Origin: a bacterium
Lineage (GTDB): Bacteria > Desulfobacterota > Binatia > HRBIN30 > CADEER01
Length of the DNA stretch: 34,548 nt
Assembly: GCA_030430165.1 (NCBI GenBank)
Contig: JAUIGL010000068.1
Span: 1-34,548 of the forward strand
Direction of reading: 5' to 3'
Position numbers and translations under genes: made by a program. Shown here piece by piece: positions 8,525 through 16,971 of the stretch (positions are counted from its first letter, which is position 1; every line of letters begins with the position of its first letter). The notes under the pieces are model-generated. The model was not told the origin of the DNA and did no database searches. It saw only the letters and a program-made list of their open reading frames with translations.

Positions 8525-9768
8525 CTCGGCCTGGCAATGTCGGCGAGCGCCAGCGAGAGGCCGACGACGACGAACGGGATCGACTGAAACGCACTGCCGA
8601 GCGAGACGCTCGCAACCAAGAAGGAAACGAGCGCGGCCTGTAGGGCCACGGCGCGTCCAAAGATCCACGGATCCCGGACCTTGTCCTTCGCGATCCGCCA
8701 CAAGCTCCGCGCGGTAACCGCCAGCAGCAGCAGGTAGGCGGCGAGGCCGATCGCTCCCGCCTCGTACAATAGCTCGACGTATATGCTGTGGGCGGTACGC
8801 GGTGGATACTCCGGGCCCTTGGCGTGCGGCACGGCGAACGTACCGAGACCGTGGCCGAACAACGGACGCTCGACCGCGGTCGCCAAACCCTTGGTCCAGA
8901 TTTCGACTCGCGACTGTACCGACACCGCGGCCGCCGGACTCGCCACCTCCGAGATCCTCTCGACGTACGAGCGCGGCATCGCAAGCCCCACCAGAAACAC
9001 GACCAGCGCCACGGTCGTGATCAGCGCGTTGAACGGCCTCAGCCGAGAGAAGAACAGCCACGCACAAGTGCAGACCAAGGCGACGAAGCCGCCGCGCGAC
9101 CCAGTCGCGACGATGCCGGCAACTACGGCGACGCTGCCGAGAACCCCCATCGCGCCGGGCCACCCGACAGCCGATCGCCCGACGAATGCCGACCACAGCG
9201 CAACTCCGAAGGTGAGCGCTCTCGCCAAATCGTTGTTGTCGCGAAAGACTCCTTCGCCCCCCCGTCCCGGACCCTCGACCACCTTCGCTACATCGAACTG
9301 AACGTGCAGCCCGCTGCGATACGCCTGCCACAGCGCGTCCGCCGCCAACACGGCCAGCGAACAGCCGATCACCAGCAGCGCCTGATCGAACGCCGACCGC
9401 GAACGCAGCAGAGTCATCATCAACCAGCTCACCAGCCCGAGCTTCAGAGGCGTGAGCAACGCCGCCGCGTCAGGTCGGTCGCCGGCCAGAGCTCCCGGCG
9501 TCACCGCGACCAACAGCAGACCCAAAGGTAACAACGGTCGCAGTGAAGCACGGAGATCCTCCCGTCGCAGCGCGAGCGCCGCCGCCAATAGAAGCCCGAC
9601 AGCGAGCGCCAGCATCGGACGCAACGGGCGCAGCTCGACCAGGTAGTCGTGCGGCCGCATGAAATCGAGCCACAGGTAGAGCATCAGGCCCAATCGCGGC
9701 CAGCGCACCGCGGTCGCAAAGCCGATCAGCGGCACCGCCAGTAGGGGCCAAGCAACATCGTCGTTCAA
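8521..9768 (-). CDS. Exosortase-associated O-glycosylation ligase / O-antigen ligase family (Wzy_C)
   Basis: This is a multi-spanning membrane protein of about 415 aa. The start (LGLMLYLWLDFMRPHDYLVE), the segments FRDNNDLARAL and TGSRGG, and the periplasmic-loop motifs SRVEIWTKGL, GHGLGTF and AHSIYVELLYEAG match the Wzy_C/O-antigen ligase superfamily. They most resemble the 'putative O-glycosylation ligase, exosortase A-associated' subgroup. Such enzymes transfer or polymerise undecaprenyl-linked glycans in the periplasm. The open frame begins with a GTG at 9825 inside the upstream gene. A TTG at 9768, 13 nt after the upstream stop and preceded by AGCGAGG, puts the first membrane helix at the N-terminus and is preferred with moderate certainty. 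It is the last gene of the leftward operon. Its stop shares 4 nt with the convergent beta-helix gene (8521-8524). Confidence 0.85.
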   Translation of the reverse strand: MNDDVAWPLLAVPLIGFATAVRWPRLGLMLYLWLDFMRPHDYLVELRPLRPMLALAVGLLLAAALALRREDLRASLRPLLPLGLLLVAVTPGALAGDRPDAAALLTPLKLGLVSWLMMTLLRSRSAFDQALLVIGCSLAVLAADALWQAYRSGLHVQFDVAKVVEGPGRGGEGVFRDNNDLARALTFGVALWSAFVGRSAVGWPGAMGVLGSVAVVAGIVATGSRGGFVALVCTCAWLFFSRLRPFNALITTVALVVFLVGLAMPRSYVERISEVASPAAAVSVQSRVEIWTKGLATAVERPLFGHGLGTFAVPHAKGPEYPPRTAHSIYVELLYEAGAIGLAAYLLLLAVTARSLWRIAKDKVRDPWIFGRAVALQAALVSFLVASVSLGSAFQSIPFVVVGLSLALADIARPS

Positions 9769-9781
9769 GACCGCCTCGCTC

Positions 9782-12352
9782 TCACCGCGACCCGCCGGCG
9801 CGGTCCCAGCGCACGCGCCAGGCACTGATGCGATTACCGGCGGCAGTGGCTTCGCCGACCTTCTCGAAAAAGCGACTATAGCGCCCGTCGAGAAGAGTCA
9901 GCTGAGAATAGGTCGATCTCACCGTCGAGGTCGGGCCGATCGCGGCGCGTCGCGCGGTCGAATCGTACAACACGGACCAACCGGCACCGTCGTCGCCACC
10001 GCGAAGCATCTCGACTCCCTCCGCGCCGGCGCGCAAGACCAGGTCCGGCGGTCCCCAGTCGTTGCCGCCTCGGAGGCGGCTCTGCACCGGCCGGTCGAGC
10101 CGCAAATCGAGCCCGGCAACTCGGCGCCACGGCACCGAGCACTCGCGGCTCTCCCCGTCTCCCGCGCAAGAACCCCAGTTGGTGGCGCGGACGCGGGCCA
10201 ACGAGGTGGCACGCTCCGCTGCTCCGGTCTTCGCCGCGAGGTCCCACACTGCCATCTCTTGCCAAGAACGATCCTGGCGGTTGCGTGAGCTCAAAACCAG
10301 GTACGACTCGGGCACCCGGCAATGACTCGCCTCCATCAGATTGACGATGAAGCCGCTCGGGATCCCCTGTTCCGCGTACGACCGCTCGGCCGTTGCTGCG
10401 TCCTCGATGGCAACGCGTTCGATCAGGTGGAGAATCTCGAGCGGACTCAACCCGAAGCGGCCGAGCTGGCCGAACGTCTGGCCAAAGTCGCCGAGATCGC
10501 GCCGCGCCAACGATCCGCAATGCAGCATTCGCAGAAACCCGACAGTCTGGCGCTCGTCTTCGCTCATCATCGCCCGCGCCAACCAATAGGGAGCACCGCT
10601 GTGCAGCACCCCGCCGTCAGCCGACACCCTCCGCCGTGAAAAGTAGCTGGCGAAGTAGCCGGCCGGCCACCACGTCGTGACGATGGAATCGGCAGCCGAG
10701 CCGTCGCGCACCTGGGAAAGCACTTCGTCCCAGGCACGGTTCATTTCCGGTCGGTAGGCCTGGGCCCGGACGACCCCCGACCTCAGCGGAGCGAACATGA
10801 CGGCGCACAGGACGAGGCCGGTCGCAATGGCAAGCACACCGCACCGCCTGCCGTCGCTTCGGCGATCGAAGCTTGCCGCCAGCCCGAGCAATCGGTCGGC
10901 TGCTACCGCGACCGCAACTGCGAACGGCAACACCAACAGCAACAGAAAGCGAATCGCGCCGAGACCCAAATAGAGAGAGGCGAGGAACCAGACGACGATG
11001 GAGACGGAAGCCCGGCGGCGCGCCCCCTCTCTGGCGTCGGCTGCATACAAAACGACAGCGGCGACCAACGGCAGCGACAACGCCGCGACCATCGGCAGCG
11101 GGGAATGATCGGGCAACGCGAACAGCAAGCGGAAGAGAGCGACGCCGCTAAGAAACACCGCGAAGTGGTACGGCGCCCAGGCGCGGCTCGGTACCAACAT
11201 GAGGACCACACCCATCCAGGCAACTAGCAGGTACACTGGCCCGCCGATCCACGTAGCCACTTGCGGCAAGCTGAGCGCGCGCAGCTCCCCCACCGCGGCG
11301 TAGTTGTCCGGCCAGCCCAGACGCGCGCCCCCTTCCGCGAACGCCACCGACGCGAAGAACGGGCTGTCGAACAGAACTTCGGTCGCGTCGAGGTAGTCCA
11401 CCGACGCTCCGGCGAGCGTCGTCGCCACTCCCGCCGCGACGACGAACGCGGCCAACGTGGCCAGCGCGTCTCGTGGTCGTACGTAGCGGTCGGGTCGTCC
11501 GAAACGATCAGCCGCCAACACCAGCACCGCATTGACCGCCAGGCCGGCGACGACGATCGACCAGGCGAACGGCCAGCCGTTCCAGGTCAGGGCATACGGT
11601 CCCACCAAAAGGCCCGCCACCGCCGCCAAGACCGTCGCCGTGAGCCGTGACCGGGCAAGAATCGCTTCGATCGCCAGCCACGCGAGCATCGCCGGAAAGA
11701 AGAAATTCCAGATGTCGTTGTCGGCACCGAAGCTTCGCAGCAGCAGCACCGGGTGGAGACCCGAGAGCAGCGCGGCGACACAGCCACCGAACACTCCGGT
11801 CAGACGAAAGCCGATGGCAAACGCCGGCACCACGGCGAGCACCGCAACGAGAACCGGCACCAGGAAAGCCGACGCGAGCAGCGGACGCCCCGGTGACAGC
11901 CATGCAAGGGCGCGGTGCAGTGCGGCAATCGCGCGCACGTGCACCGATCGGGGATAGCGCACGCTGCGACCGTCGGGCGCGAGGCCGGTTCGGTCCATGC
12001 AAACGCCGTCGACTACCTGGTCGCACACCGATCCGGTCTCGAGGAGCTTGCGCGCCAAATGCGCCCAGGCGTAGCCATCGTACCCACCGAGATAGACGTA
12101 CTCCCGGCCGTCGCCGCCGGGATAGCGGTAGTCCTCGGCAACCCCGGCGCTGGCACTGTCCCCCAACCAACCCAAGTCGGCCGCGCCGGTCCGCGCCGGA
12201 AGCATGCGCACACAAGCGACGATCAACCCCGCCACGGCGAGGCACAGCAGGGGCACGAGCATCGCGGCAGGCCCCGGGGCGCGCCCCGCCCAACGATTCG
12301 ACGACGGGGTCTCGGATCTCTCCGGCCTGTTCTTCTTCGAACGGCTGACCAT
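9782..12352 (-). CDS. STT3-type oligosaccharyltransferase (PglB/AglB/STT3 superfamily, GT66-like)
   Basis: The protein has 856 aa: about 500 residues of multi-spanning membrane domain followed by a periplasmic C-terminal domain. STT3 landmarks appear in the expected order: GGYDGYAWAHLARKLLETG in the first loop (metal-ligand Asp near 92), RSFGADNDIWN with a DXD (211-213), the signature ALTWNGWPF (254-262), VGELRALS with a Glu in the TIXE/SVSE position (E356), GAIRFLLLLVLP (R468), and a WWDYG-like motif changed to WWPAG (561-565). FASYFSRRRVSADGG and DERQTVGFLRML follow, as in archaeal-type STT3 proteins. The family moves lipid-linked oligosaccharide onto Asn of N-X-S/T. The substrate here is unknown. 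The ATG at 12352 lies 2 nt after the upstream stop (TAG-GG-ATG). The open frame further upstream is the shadow of that gene. Confidence 0.83.
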   Translation of the reverse strand: MVSRSKKNRPERSETPSSNRWAGRAPGPAAMLVPLLCLAVAGLIVACVRMLPARTGAADLGWLGDSASAGVAEDYRYPGGDGREYVYLGGYDGYAWAHLARKLLETGSVCDQVVDGVCMDRTGLAPDGRSVRYPRSVHVRAIAALHRALAWLSPGRPLLASAFLVPVLVAVLAVVPAFAIGFRLTGVFGGCVAALLSGLHPVLLLRSFGADNDIWNFFFPAMLAWLAIEAILARSRLTATVLAAVAGLLVGPYALTWNGWPFAWSIVVAGLAVNAVLVLAADRFGRPDRYVRPRDALATLAAFVVAAGVATTLAGASVDYLDATEVLFDSPFFASVAFAEGGARLGWPDNYAAVGELRALSLPQVATWIGGPVYLLVAWMGVVLMLVPSRAWAPYHFAVFLSGVALFRLLFALPDHSPLPMVAALSLPLVAAVVLYAADAREGARRRASVSIVVWFLASLYLGLGAIRFLLLLVLPFAVAVAVAADRLLGLAASFDRRSDGRRCGVLAIATGLVLCAVMFAPLRSGVVRAQAYRPEMNRAWDEVLSQVRDGSAADSIVTTWWPAGYFASYFSRRRVSADGGVLHSGAPYWLARAMMSEDERQTVGFLRMLHCGSLARRDLGDFGQTFGQLGRFGLSPLEILHLIERVAIEDAATAERSYAEQGIPSGFIVNLMEASHCRVPESYLVLSSRNRQDRSWQEMAVWDLAAKTGAAERATSLARVRATNWGSCAGDGESRECSVPWRRVAGLDLRLDRPVQSRLRGGNDWGPPDLVLRAGAEGVEMLRGGDDGAGWSVLYDSTARRAAIGPTSTVRSTYSQLTLLDGRYSRFFEKVGEATAAGNRISAWRVRWDRAGGSR

Positions 12353-12354
12353 CC

Positions 12355-13533
12355 CTATGGCAGCAACCGGTCGTAGGCGGCGGCTTCGATTCGCATGCGC
12401 TCGGCCAAAGAGAACTGCCACCGCACCAACTCTCGCCCGGCAAGTGCCAACCGTTCCCTCAGCTCGGCATCGTTCAGCAGTCGCCGCAGCTCTGTCGCCA
12501 ATCCCTCGACGTCTCCCGCAGCGAATCGAAGCCCGCTCTCCTCGTCGCGAACCAACGCCCCCACTCCGCCGACGTCGGCGGCGATCACCGGCACCTCCAT
12601 CGCCATCGCTTCGAGCAAGGCATTCGGCGTCCCTTCGCGCCAACTCGCCGAAACGGCGATGTCGGACGCCTCGAGAACCGGGCGCACATCTTCCTGGAAG
12701 CCGAGGAAGCGCACTCGTTCGCCCAGCCCGAGACGTACCGCGCAACCCTCCAGCGCGGCTCGCTCGGGACCGTCGCCGGCAATCCACAGCTCAGAGTCCA
12801 CCTGATCCGACGCCACCCGGGCAAACGCCTCGAGAATCAGGTCGATTCCTTTTACCGGTGCGAGCCGCGCGATCACCGCGACGACGCGCCGGTCCGGCGC
12901 GACACCGAGGGCCGCCCGCATCGGTGCCGAGGCCGGTGACCCGCTCCGCTGGAAGTCCTCACCGTCGACTCCATTGCGCAACATCGAGATCCGCTCGGCC
13001 GGTACTCCGCAGCGCCGAGCCGCATCGGCGAGATCGCCGGAAACGCAGAACACCCTCTCGTAGGCCCGCAGCGACATTCGATCGAGCGCGAAGTAGAGCT
13101 TGGTTCGCAGGTCCAAGTCGACCCACCCGTGCAAGGTCGTCACCAGCCGCATCCGGTGAAAGCGGCGCAACAATAGACCGAGCAGGTTCGACTTGTAGTC
13201 GTGCCCGTGCCAGATCGTGACGTCGTAGCGACGGCAGATGCGCAGCAACGCTGTGACGGTTCGCGGATCCACCGGCCCCCTCTCGGCAATACTGATCAAT
13301 TCGCATCCGGCGCGCTCGGCCGCCGCCTCCAGACCGCGATAGCCGGAACAATCGTAGGGATGGATGTAGGCTGCCACGACGCGGTACGGGGTGGCGCGAA
13401 AGTAGGCCGGCGAGGCGAGGATCGTTTTCTCGGGCCCGCCACCGCGACCCGCGACAACGCGCGTATGGAGGACTACCCGGCGACCGTCGCCGGCGGCGGC
13501 GATGTCCGCGTCTCCATCGAGTGCATTCGTCAC
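12355..13533 (-). CDS. Glycosyltransferase family 4 (GT-B fold)
   Basis: This 392-aa cytosolic or membrane-associated GT-B enzyme has an N-terminal acceptor-binding glycine turn (VVAGRGGGPEKTIL, about 27-39), ICRRYDVTIWHGHDYKSN, and a C-terminal donor-binding domain with LAPVKGIDLILEAF, WIAGDGPER and the E-x7-E signature EGTPNALLEAMAMEVPVI (from about 300). GT4 enzymes are retaining transferases using nucleotide or lipid-linked sugars. The exact sugar cannot be predicted. The GTG start at 13533 overlaps the previous gene's TGA by 4 nt (GTGA), and the stop sits 2 nt before the STT3 start. This suggests translational coupling and a role in building the glycan that STT3 or the ligase uses. Confidence 0.88.
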   Translation of the reverse strand: MTNALDGDADIAAAGDGRRVVLHTRVVAGRGGGPEKTILASPAYFRATPYRVVAAYIHPYDCSGYRGLEAAAERAGCELISIAERGPVDPRTVTALLRICRRYDVTIWHGHDYKSNLLGLLLRRFHRMRLVTTLHGWVDLDLRTKLYFALDRMSLRAYERVFCVSGDLADAARRCGVPAERISMLRNGVDGEDFQRSGSPASAPMRAALGVAPDRRVVAVIARLAPVKGIDLILEAFARVASDQVDSELWIAGDGPERAALEGCAVRLGLGERVRFLGFQEDVRPVLEASDIAVSASWREGTPNALLEAMAMEVPVIAADVGGVGALVRDEESGLRFAAGDVEGLATELRRLLNDAELRERLALAGRELVRWQFSLAERMRIEAAAYDRLLP

Positions 13534-14735
13534 GCGGAGGACCCCGAAACCGACACTGGCTCGCTAGATCCAGCCGAGATCAGCTCGACGAACTCGTCCG
13601 CGACTTGGGACCAGGTGCGCTGCGCCGCCCGCCGCCGCGCCACCAACTGCTCTGGTGGAACTCCGCCAGCGAGCCGCCGCGCCAGCACCGCGCGCAGCTC
13701 GTCGACGCTGCCTACCACATCGGCCGCCTCCGACCATTCGCAGCAGGCCGGAAGATCGCGCAGGATCACGGGCCGGTCGCTGCACAAGTACTCGAGCAGC
13801 TTCAGGGGTTGCATCGCCCGGGTCGCCATCAAGTCGGCATACGGCATCACCAGAGCATCCGCCCGGCGGACCAGACCCGGCAACCGGCCGCTCGGGACGG
13901 CATCGAACCATCGCACCCCGGGGATGCGCAGCAACTCCGGGTCTTCCCCGCGACGCGGCCCCACCAAGATGGTGCTACCGCCGGTCGACTCCTGGATGGC
14001 CCGCACCCAGTCGGTGTCGAGCCGGCGATCGATCAACCCCCAGAAGAGCTTTCGCGGAGCCGGCAGCTCCTCGAGCAACCGCGCGACCGGAGAATCGCCG
14101 TTCCGACCGTCGCCGGACCAGAGCTGCGCGTCGACACCGTGCGACAGCATCCGTGCGTCGATCCCCATACGCGCGAAACGGTCGCGCAAAGCCGTCGACA
14201 CGGCGAGAACTGCATCGCAGCGCTCGACGAGCTCGTCTTCCATCCGCCGCAGCGAGTGGCTGTCGGCTCCCGGCCAAACCGAGAAGTCGTCGACGCAGTA
14301 GTAGACGACCCGATCGAAATCGAGCTCGCGCAGGAGGGTGGCGGCGATGGGTAGCGCGCTCACCAGGACCCGGGTACCGTTCGACGGTAGCGCCGACCCC
14401 AGTTCGCGAGCGAGGACGCGGCCGTTCCAGGCGCGCTGCCATGCGGCACGCCAATCGGGCCACAACCACGGCGAAAGAACGCGCGGCGCCGGACCGTCGC
14501 CGCCAGCCGCCACTGGCGGAGCCAACCAGTGTCGCACTTGTCGGAGTCCGCGCGCCAGATCGCCGCGGGAGATCGTCGGCGGCACCGTCCCCACCGTTTC
14601 CAGCCAATAAATCGGCAAGCGTGACAGGAGTTGGCGTGCAATGTACTGGGCGCTCGAGGGATGTCCGCCCCAGCTGTCGGCCATGAAGACGAGCGACGTC
14701 GAGGAATCGAGCAGACTATCTTCGCGAATCGGCAT
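13530..14735 (-). CDS. Glycosyltransferase (GT1/GT4-like, TuaH-type)
   Basis: This 401-aa GT-B protein is first in the leftward operon. Recognisable segments are SWGGHPSSAQYIARQLLSR near the N-terminus, YYCVDDFSVWPGADSHSLRR with RCDAVLAVSTALRDRFAR in mid-protein, and RADALVMPYADLMATRAMQPLKLLEYLCSDRPVI, the donor-site region in which Lys-x-x-Glu (KLLEYL) replaces the usual E-x7-E. The pattern resembles TuaH-like and exopolysaccharide-cluster transferases ('D-D-F/Y ... PGA'). The ATG at 14735 has no strong ribosome-binding site. An in-frame ATG at 14684 (MADSWGGHPSS) is an alternative. The TGA overlaps the next gene by 4 nt. The sugar specificity is unknown. Confidence 0.82.
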   Translation of the reverse strand: MPIREDSLLDSSTSLVFMADSWGGHPSSAQYIARQLLSRLPIYWLETVGTVPPTISRGDLARGLRQVRHWLAPPVAAGGDGPAPRVLSPWLWPDWRAAWQRAWNGRVLARELGSALPSNGTRVLVSALPIAATLLRELDFDRVVYYCVDDFSVWPGADSHSLRRMEDELVERCDAVLAVSTALRDRFARMGIDARMLSHGVDAQLWSGDGRNGDSPVARLLEELPAPRKLFWGLIDRRLDTDWVRAIQESTGGSTILVGPRRGEDPELLRIPGVRWFDAVPSGRLPGLVRRADALVMPYADLMATRAMQPLKLLEYLCSDRPVILRDLPACCEWSEAADVVGSVDELRAVLARRLAGGVPPEQLVARRRAAQRTWSQVADEFVELISAGSSEPVSVSGSSA

Positions 14736-14830
14736 TGCTTGCGGAACGGCGCGCTGGAGCTTGTTCGATACTCGATTGCGCCTGTCTCAGACGCTCGGTA
14801 TCAGAAAACGGTGGCGAACGGGAGTTTGCG
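14736..14830. promoter_or_regulatory. Divergent promoter region of the two glycan operons
   Basis: This 95-nt gap is the only intergenic space between the leftward four-gene operon and the rightward nine-gene operon, so promoters for both are expected here or just inside the first genes. GGGAG (about 14820-14824) is a good ribosome-binding site for the deacetylase ATG at 14831. No clear sigma-70 or sigma-54 consensus can be called by eye. Confidence 0.5.
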
Positions 14831-15757
14831 ATGACGACCCGCTCTGGTCGCTGCCCGCCACGCAACCCGATGACCGACACCCCCCCTCAGTTGATGCTGA
14901 ACTGCCTGACCATCGACGTCGAGGACTACTTCCATACCAACTCGATGGATGCAGTCGTCCCACCGCAAACCTGGGATGCTCTGCCCCAGCGCGCGGAACG
15001 CAACACCTACAGAGTGCTCGAGCTCCTCGCCGAGCACGACACCAAGGCAACTTTTTTCGTGCTCGGCTGGGTGGCCGAGCGCCATCCCCATCTGGTTGGC
15101 GACATCGTCGCCGGCGGCCACGAGCTCGCATGCCACGGTCACCTGCACCGGCTTGCCTACGACCTCGGGCCGACCGAGTTCAAGCGCGACGTCGTGCGCG
15201 CCCGAGATCTGCTGCAGGACATGACCGGGTCCAAGGTCGAAGGGTATCGCGCCGCCAGCTACTCGATCGTGCCGTCGACCATGTGGGCGATCGACATCCT
15301 CATCGACTGCGGCTTCGGCTACGACTCGAGCATCTTCCCGATCCGGCACGATCTCTACGGAATTCCCGGATTCGACCGTTTTCGCGTTCGACTCGACCGG
15401 CCCCGCGGCAGCATCGTCGAGATCCCTCCGTCGACGCTACGGATCGGCGGCATGAACCTACCGATGGCGGGCGGCGGATACTTCCGCATCGCGCCCTACT
15501 CTCTGACGCGCTGGGCCATTCGACGCCTCAATCGCGTCGACCATCAGCCGGCCGTCGTCTACATTCACCCCTGGGAGCTCGACCCCGACCAGCCGCGCCT
15601 CGATGTCGGCCGGCGAACCCGCCTGCGCCACTACAGCCGACTCGAAGCAATGGACCGCAAACTCCGTCGCCTGCTCGCCGAGTTTCGCTTCGCGCCCCTG
15701 CGCGACGTCTTCGCCGACAGCGAGCCGAAAAGAGCGACCTACAACGACACGACATGA
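14831..15757 (+). CDS. XrtA/PEP-CTERM-type polysaccharide deacetylase
   Basis: The 308-aa protein has the NodB-type deacetylase fold with the exosortase-associated C-terminal extension (DUF3473). The catalytic start LTIDVEDYFH (26-35) contains the Asp pair. The zinc-binding H-x3-H is in CHGHLHRL (101-108). Further motifs are VEGYRAASYSI, FGYDSSIFPI and the extension's VVYIHPWELDPDQPR. The family deacetylates N-acetyl groups on polysaccharide. Without a signal peptide it probably acts in the cytosol on lipid-linked intermediates, or is exported unconventionally. GGGAG lies 6-7 nt upstream of the chosen ATG. A second in-frame ATG at 14870 would also suit the family. Its TGA overlaps the next ATG by 4 nt. 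It is the first gene of the rightward operon. Confidence 0.93.
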   Translation: MTTRSGRCPPRNPMTDTPPQLMLNCLTIDVEDYFHTNSMDAVVPPQTWDALPQRAERNTYRVLELLAEHDTKATFFVLGWVAERHPHLVGDIVAGGHELACHGHLHRLAYDLGPTEFKRDVVRARDLLQDMTGSKVEGYRAASYSIVPSTMWAIDILIDCGFGYDSSIFPIRHDLYGIPGFDRFRVRLDRPRGSIVEIPPSTLRIGGMNLPMAGGGYFRIAPYSLTRWAIRRLNRVDHQPAVVYIHPWELDPDQPRLDVGRRTRLRHYSRLEAMDRKLRRLLAEFRFAPLRDVFADSEPKRATYNDTT

Positions 15758-16971
15758 AGATCGTGTTCGCGACCACGCGGGTTCCGTTTCCGCCCAATCG
15801 GGGCGACCGAATCCGCAACCACTACATCCTCCGGCACCTTGCCCGCGAACACGAGCTGCATCTCGTCTCGCTGGCAGATCCCGGCGATCCGGGCCGCGCC
15901 CGACATGAGCTCGAAGGGCAGCTCGCTTCGGTGTCACTGGTCGAGCAGCGCCGCATGGCCGTCGCCGGCAGAGTCGCGCGCGCGATGTTCGATGGATCGT
16001 CGCTGGTCGCCGCGACCTTCGCCAATCGCCGACTCGCCGAGGCCGCCGCCAATGCGGCGGGCGCGAACACCGACCTTCTGTGGGTGAGCAACGGCGCCCT
16101 GTACCCCGCGCTCTCTGGGGTCCCCGCAGACAGCCGCGTCGTCGACCTCGTCGACGCCGACTCCGAGAAGTGGCGCGAGCTCGGCGAGCACCACCGAGGC
16201 CCTGTCGCCGCAATCTATCGCCGCGAGGCGCCGCTGACTCGAGCGCTCGAGACGTACGCAGTTGGCGACACCGACCGCCATATCGTGGTATCGCGCGCCG
16301 AAGCGGAAAGCCTCGCCGCGCACGCGGACACCCCCCTGGCTACGACCATCGTTGCCAACGGAATCGACCTCGAGGCCTTTCCCCGCGCAGCCATCGCCGA
16401 CGAACCGCGGATCATCTTCACCGGTGTCCTCGACTACCCGCCCAACGTCGACGCCGTGCTCTACTTCGCCTCCGAGATCCTCCCGTTGGTGCGCCGGCGC
16501 GTGCCAGCGACGCGCTTCGTCGCCGCCGGGAGTAGTCCGACTGCCGCTATCCAGCGCGCGGCGCGCCGCTTCGACTTCGAGGTCTGCGGCGACGTGCCCG
16601 ACATCCGCCCCTACCTGGCATCGGCTCGGCTGTCGGTCGCACCGATGCGGCTGGGTCGCGGCACGCAGAACAAGGTACTCGAAGCCATGGCCAGCGGAGT
16701 TGCGGTCGTCGGAACTTCACGGGCACTCGAAGGGCTGGGATCGGATGCACCGAATGTGGCAGCAGCGGCCGACGGAGCAGAGGATTTCGCCGACCGTTGC
16801 GTCGAGCTTCTCTCGGATACCCAACTAGCCACCGGGCGCGCCGAGCAGGCACATCGCTTCGTCGCCGAGTACCACACCTGGGAAGCGTCCTATGCTGCGA
16901 TCGACGCAATGCTCGACCAGCTCCGTGCTCGTCCGCCGATACAAACAACCCTCTCCGCCGGCGCCAGATGA
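15754..16971 (+). CDS. Sugar transferase, PEP-CTERM/EpsH1-associated (stp1-type GT4)
   Basis: This 405-aa GT-B protein closely matches the stp1 family (TIGR03087). The N-terminus has RVPFPPNRGDRIRNHYILRH (9-28). The family-specific DLVDADSEKW is at 131-140, and ANGIDLEAF and FTGVLDYPPNVDAV lie in the linker. The donor-site motif is RLGRGTQNKVLEAMASG (299-315). Family members sit in exosortase A/exopolysaccharide loci and probably add a sugar to the lipid-linked repeat. The start is fixed by the ATGA overlap with the deacetylase stop. The stop overlaps the FemAB gene by 4 nt. Confidence 0.93.
   Translation: MKIVFATTRVPFPPNRGDRIRNHYILRHLAREHELHLVSLADPGDPGRARHELEGQLASVSLVEQRRMAVAGRVARAMFDGSSLVAATFANRRLAEAAANAAGANTDLLWVSNGALYPALSGVPADSRVVDLVDADSEKWRELGEHHRGPVAAIYRREAPLTRALETYAVGDTDRHIVVSRAEAESLAAHADTPLATTIVANGIDLEAFPRAAIADEPRIIFTGVLDYPPNVDAVLYFASEILPLVRRRVPATRFVAAGSSPTAAIQRAARRFDFEVCGDVPDIRPYLASARLSVAPMRLGRGTQNKVLEAMASGVAVVGTSRALEGLGSDAPNVAAAADGAEDFADRCVELLSDTQLATGRAEQAHRFVAEYHTWEASYAAIDAMLDQLRARPPIQTTLSAGAR

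Noticed and set aside
12353..12787. N-terminal extension of the STT3 frame
   Set aside because: It overlaps the upstream glycosyltransferase in another frame and is Arg-rich shadow sequence. The ATG at 12352 follows the upstream stop by 2 nt.
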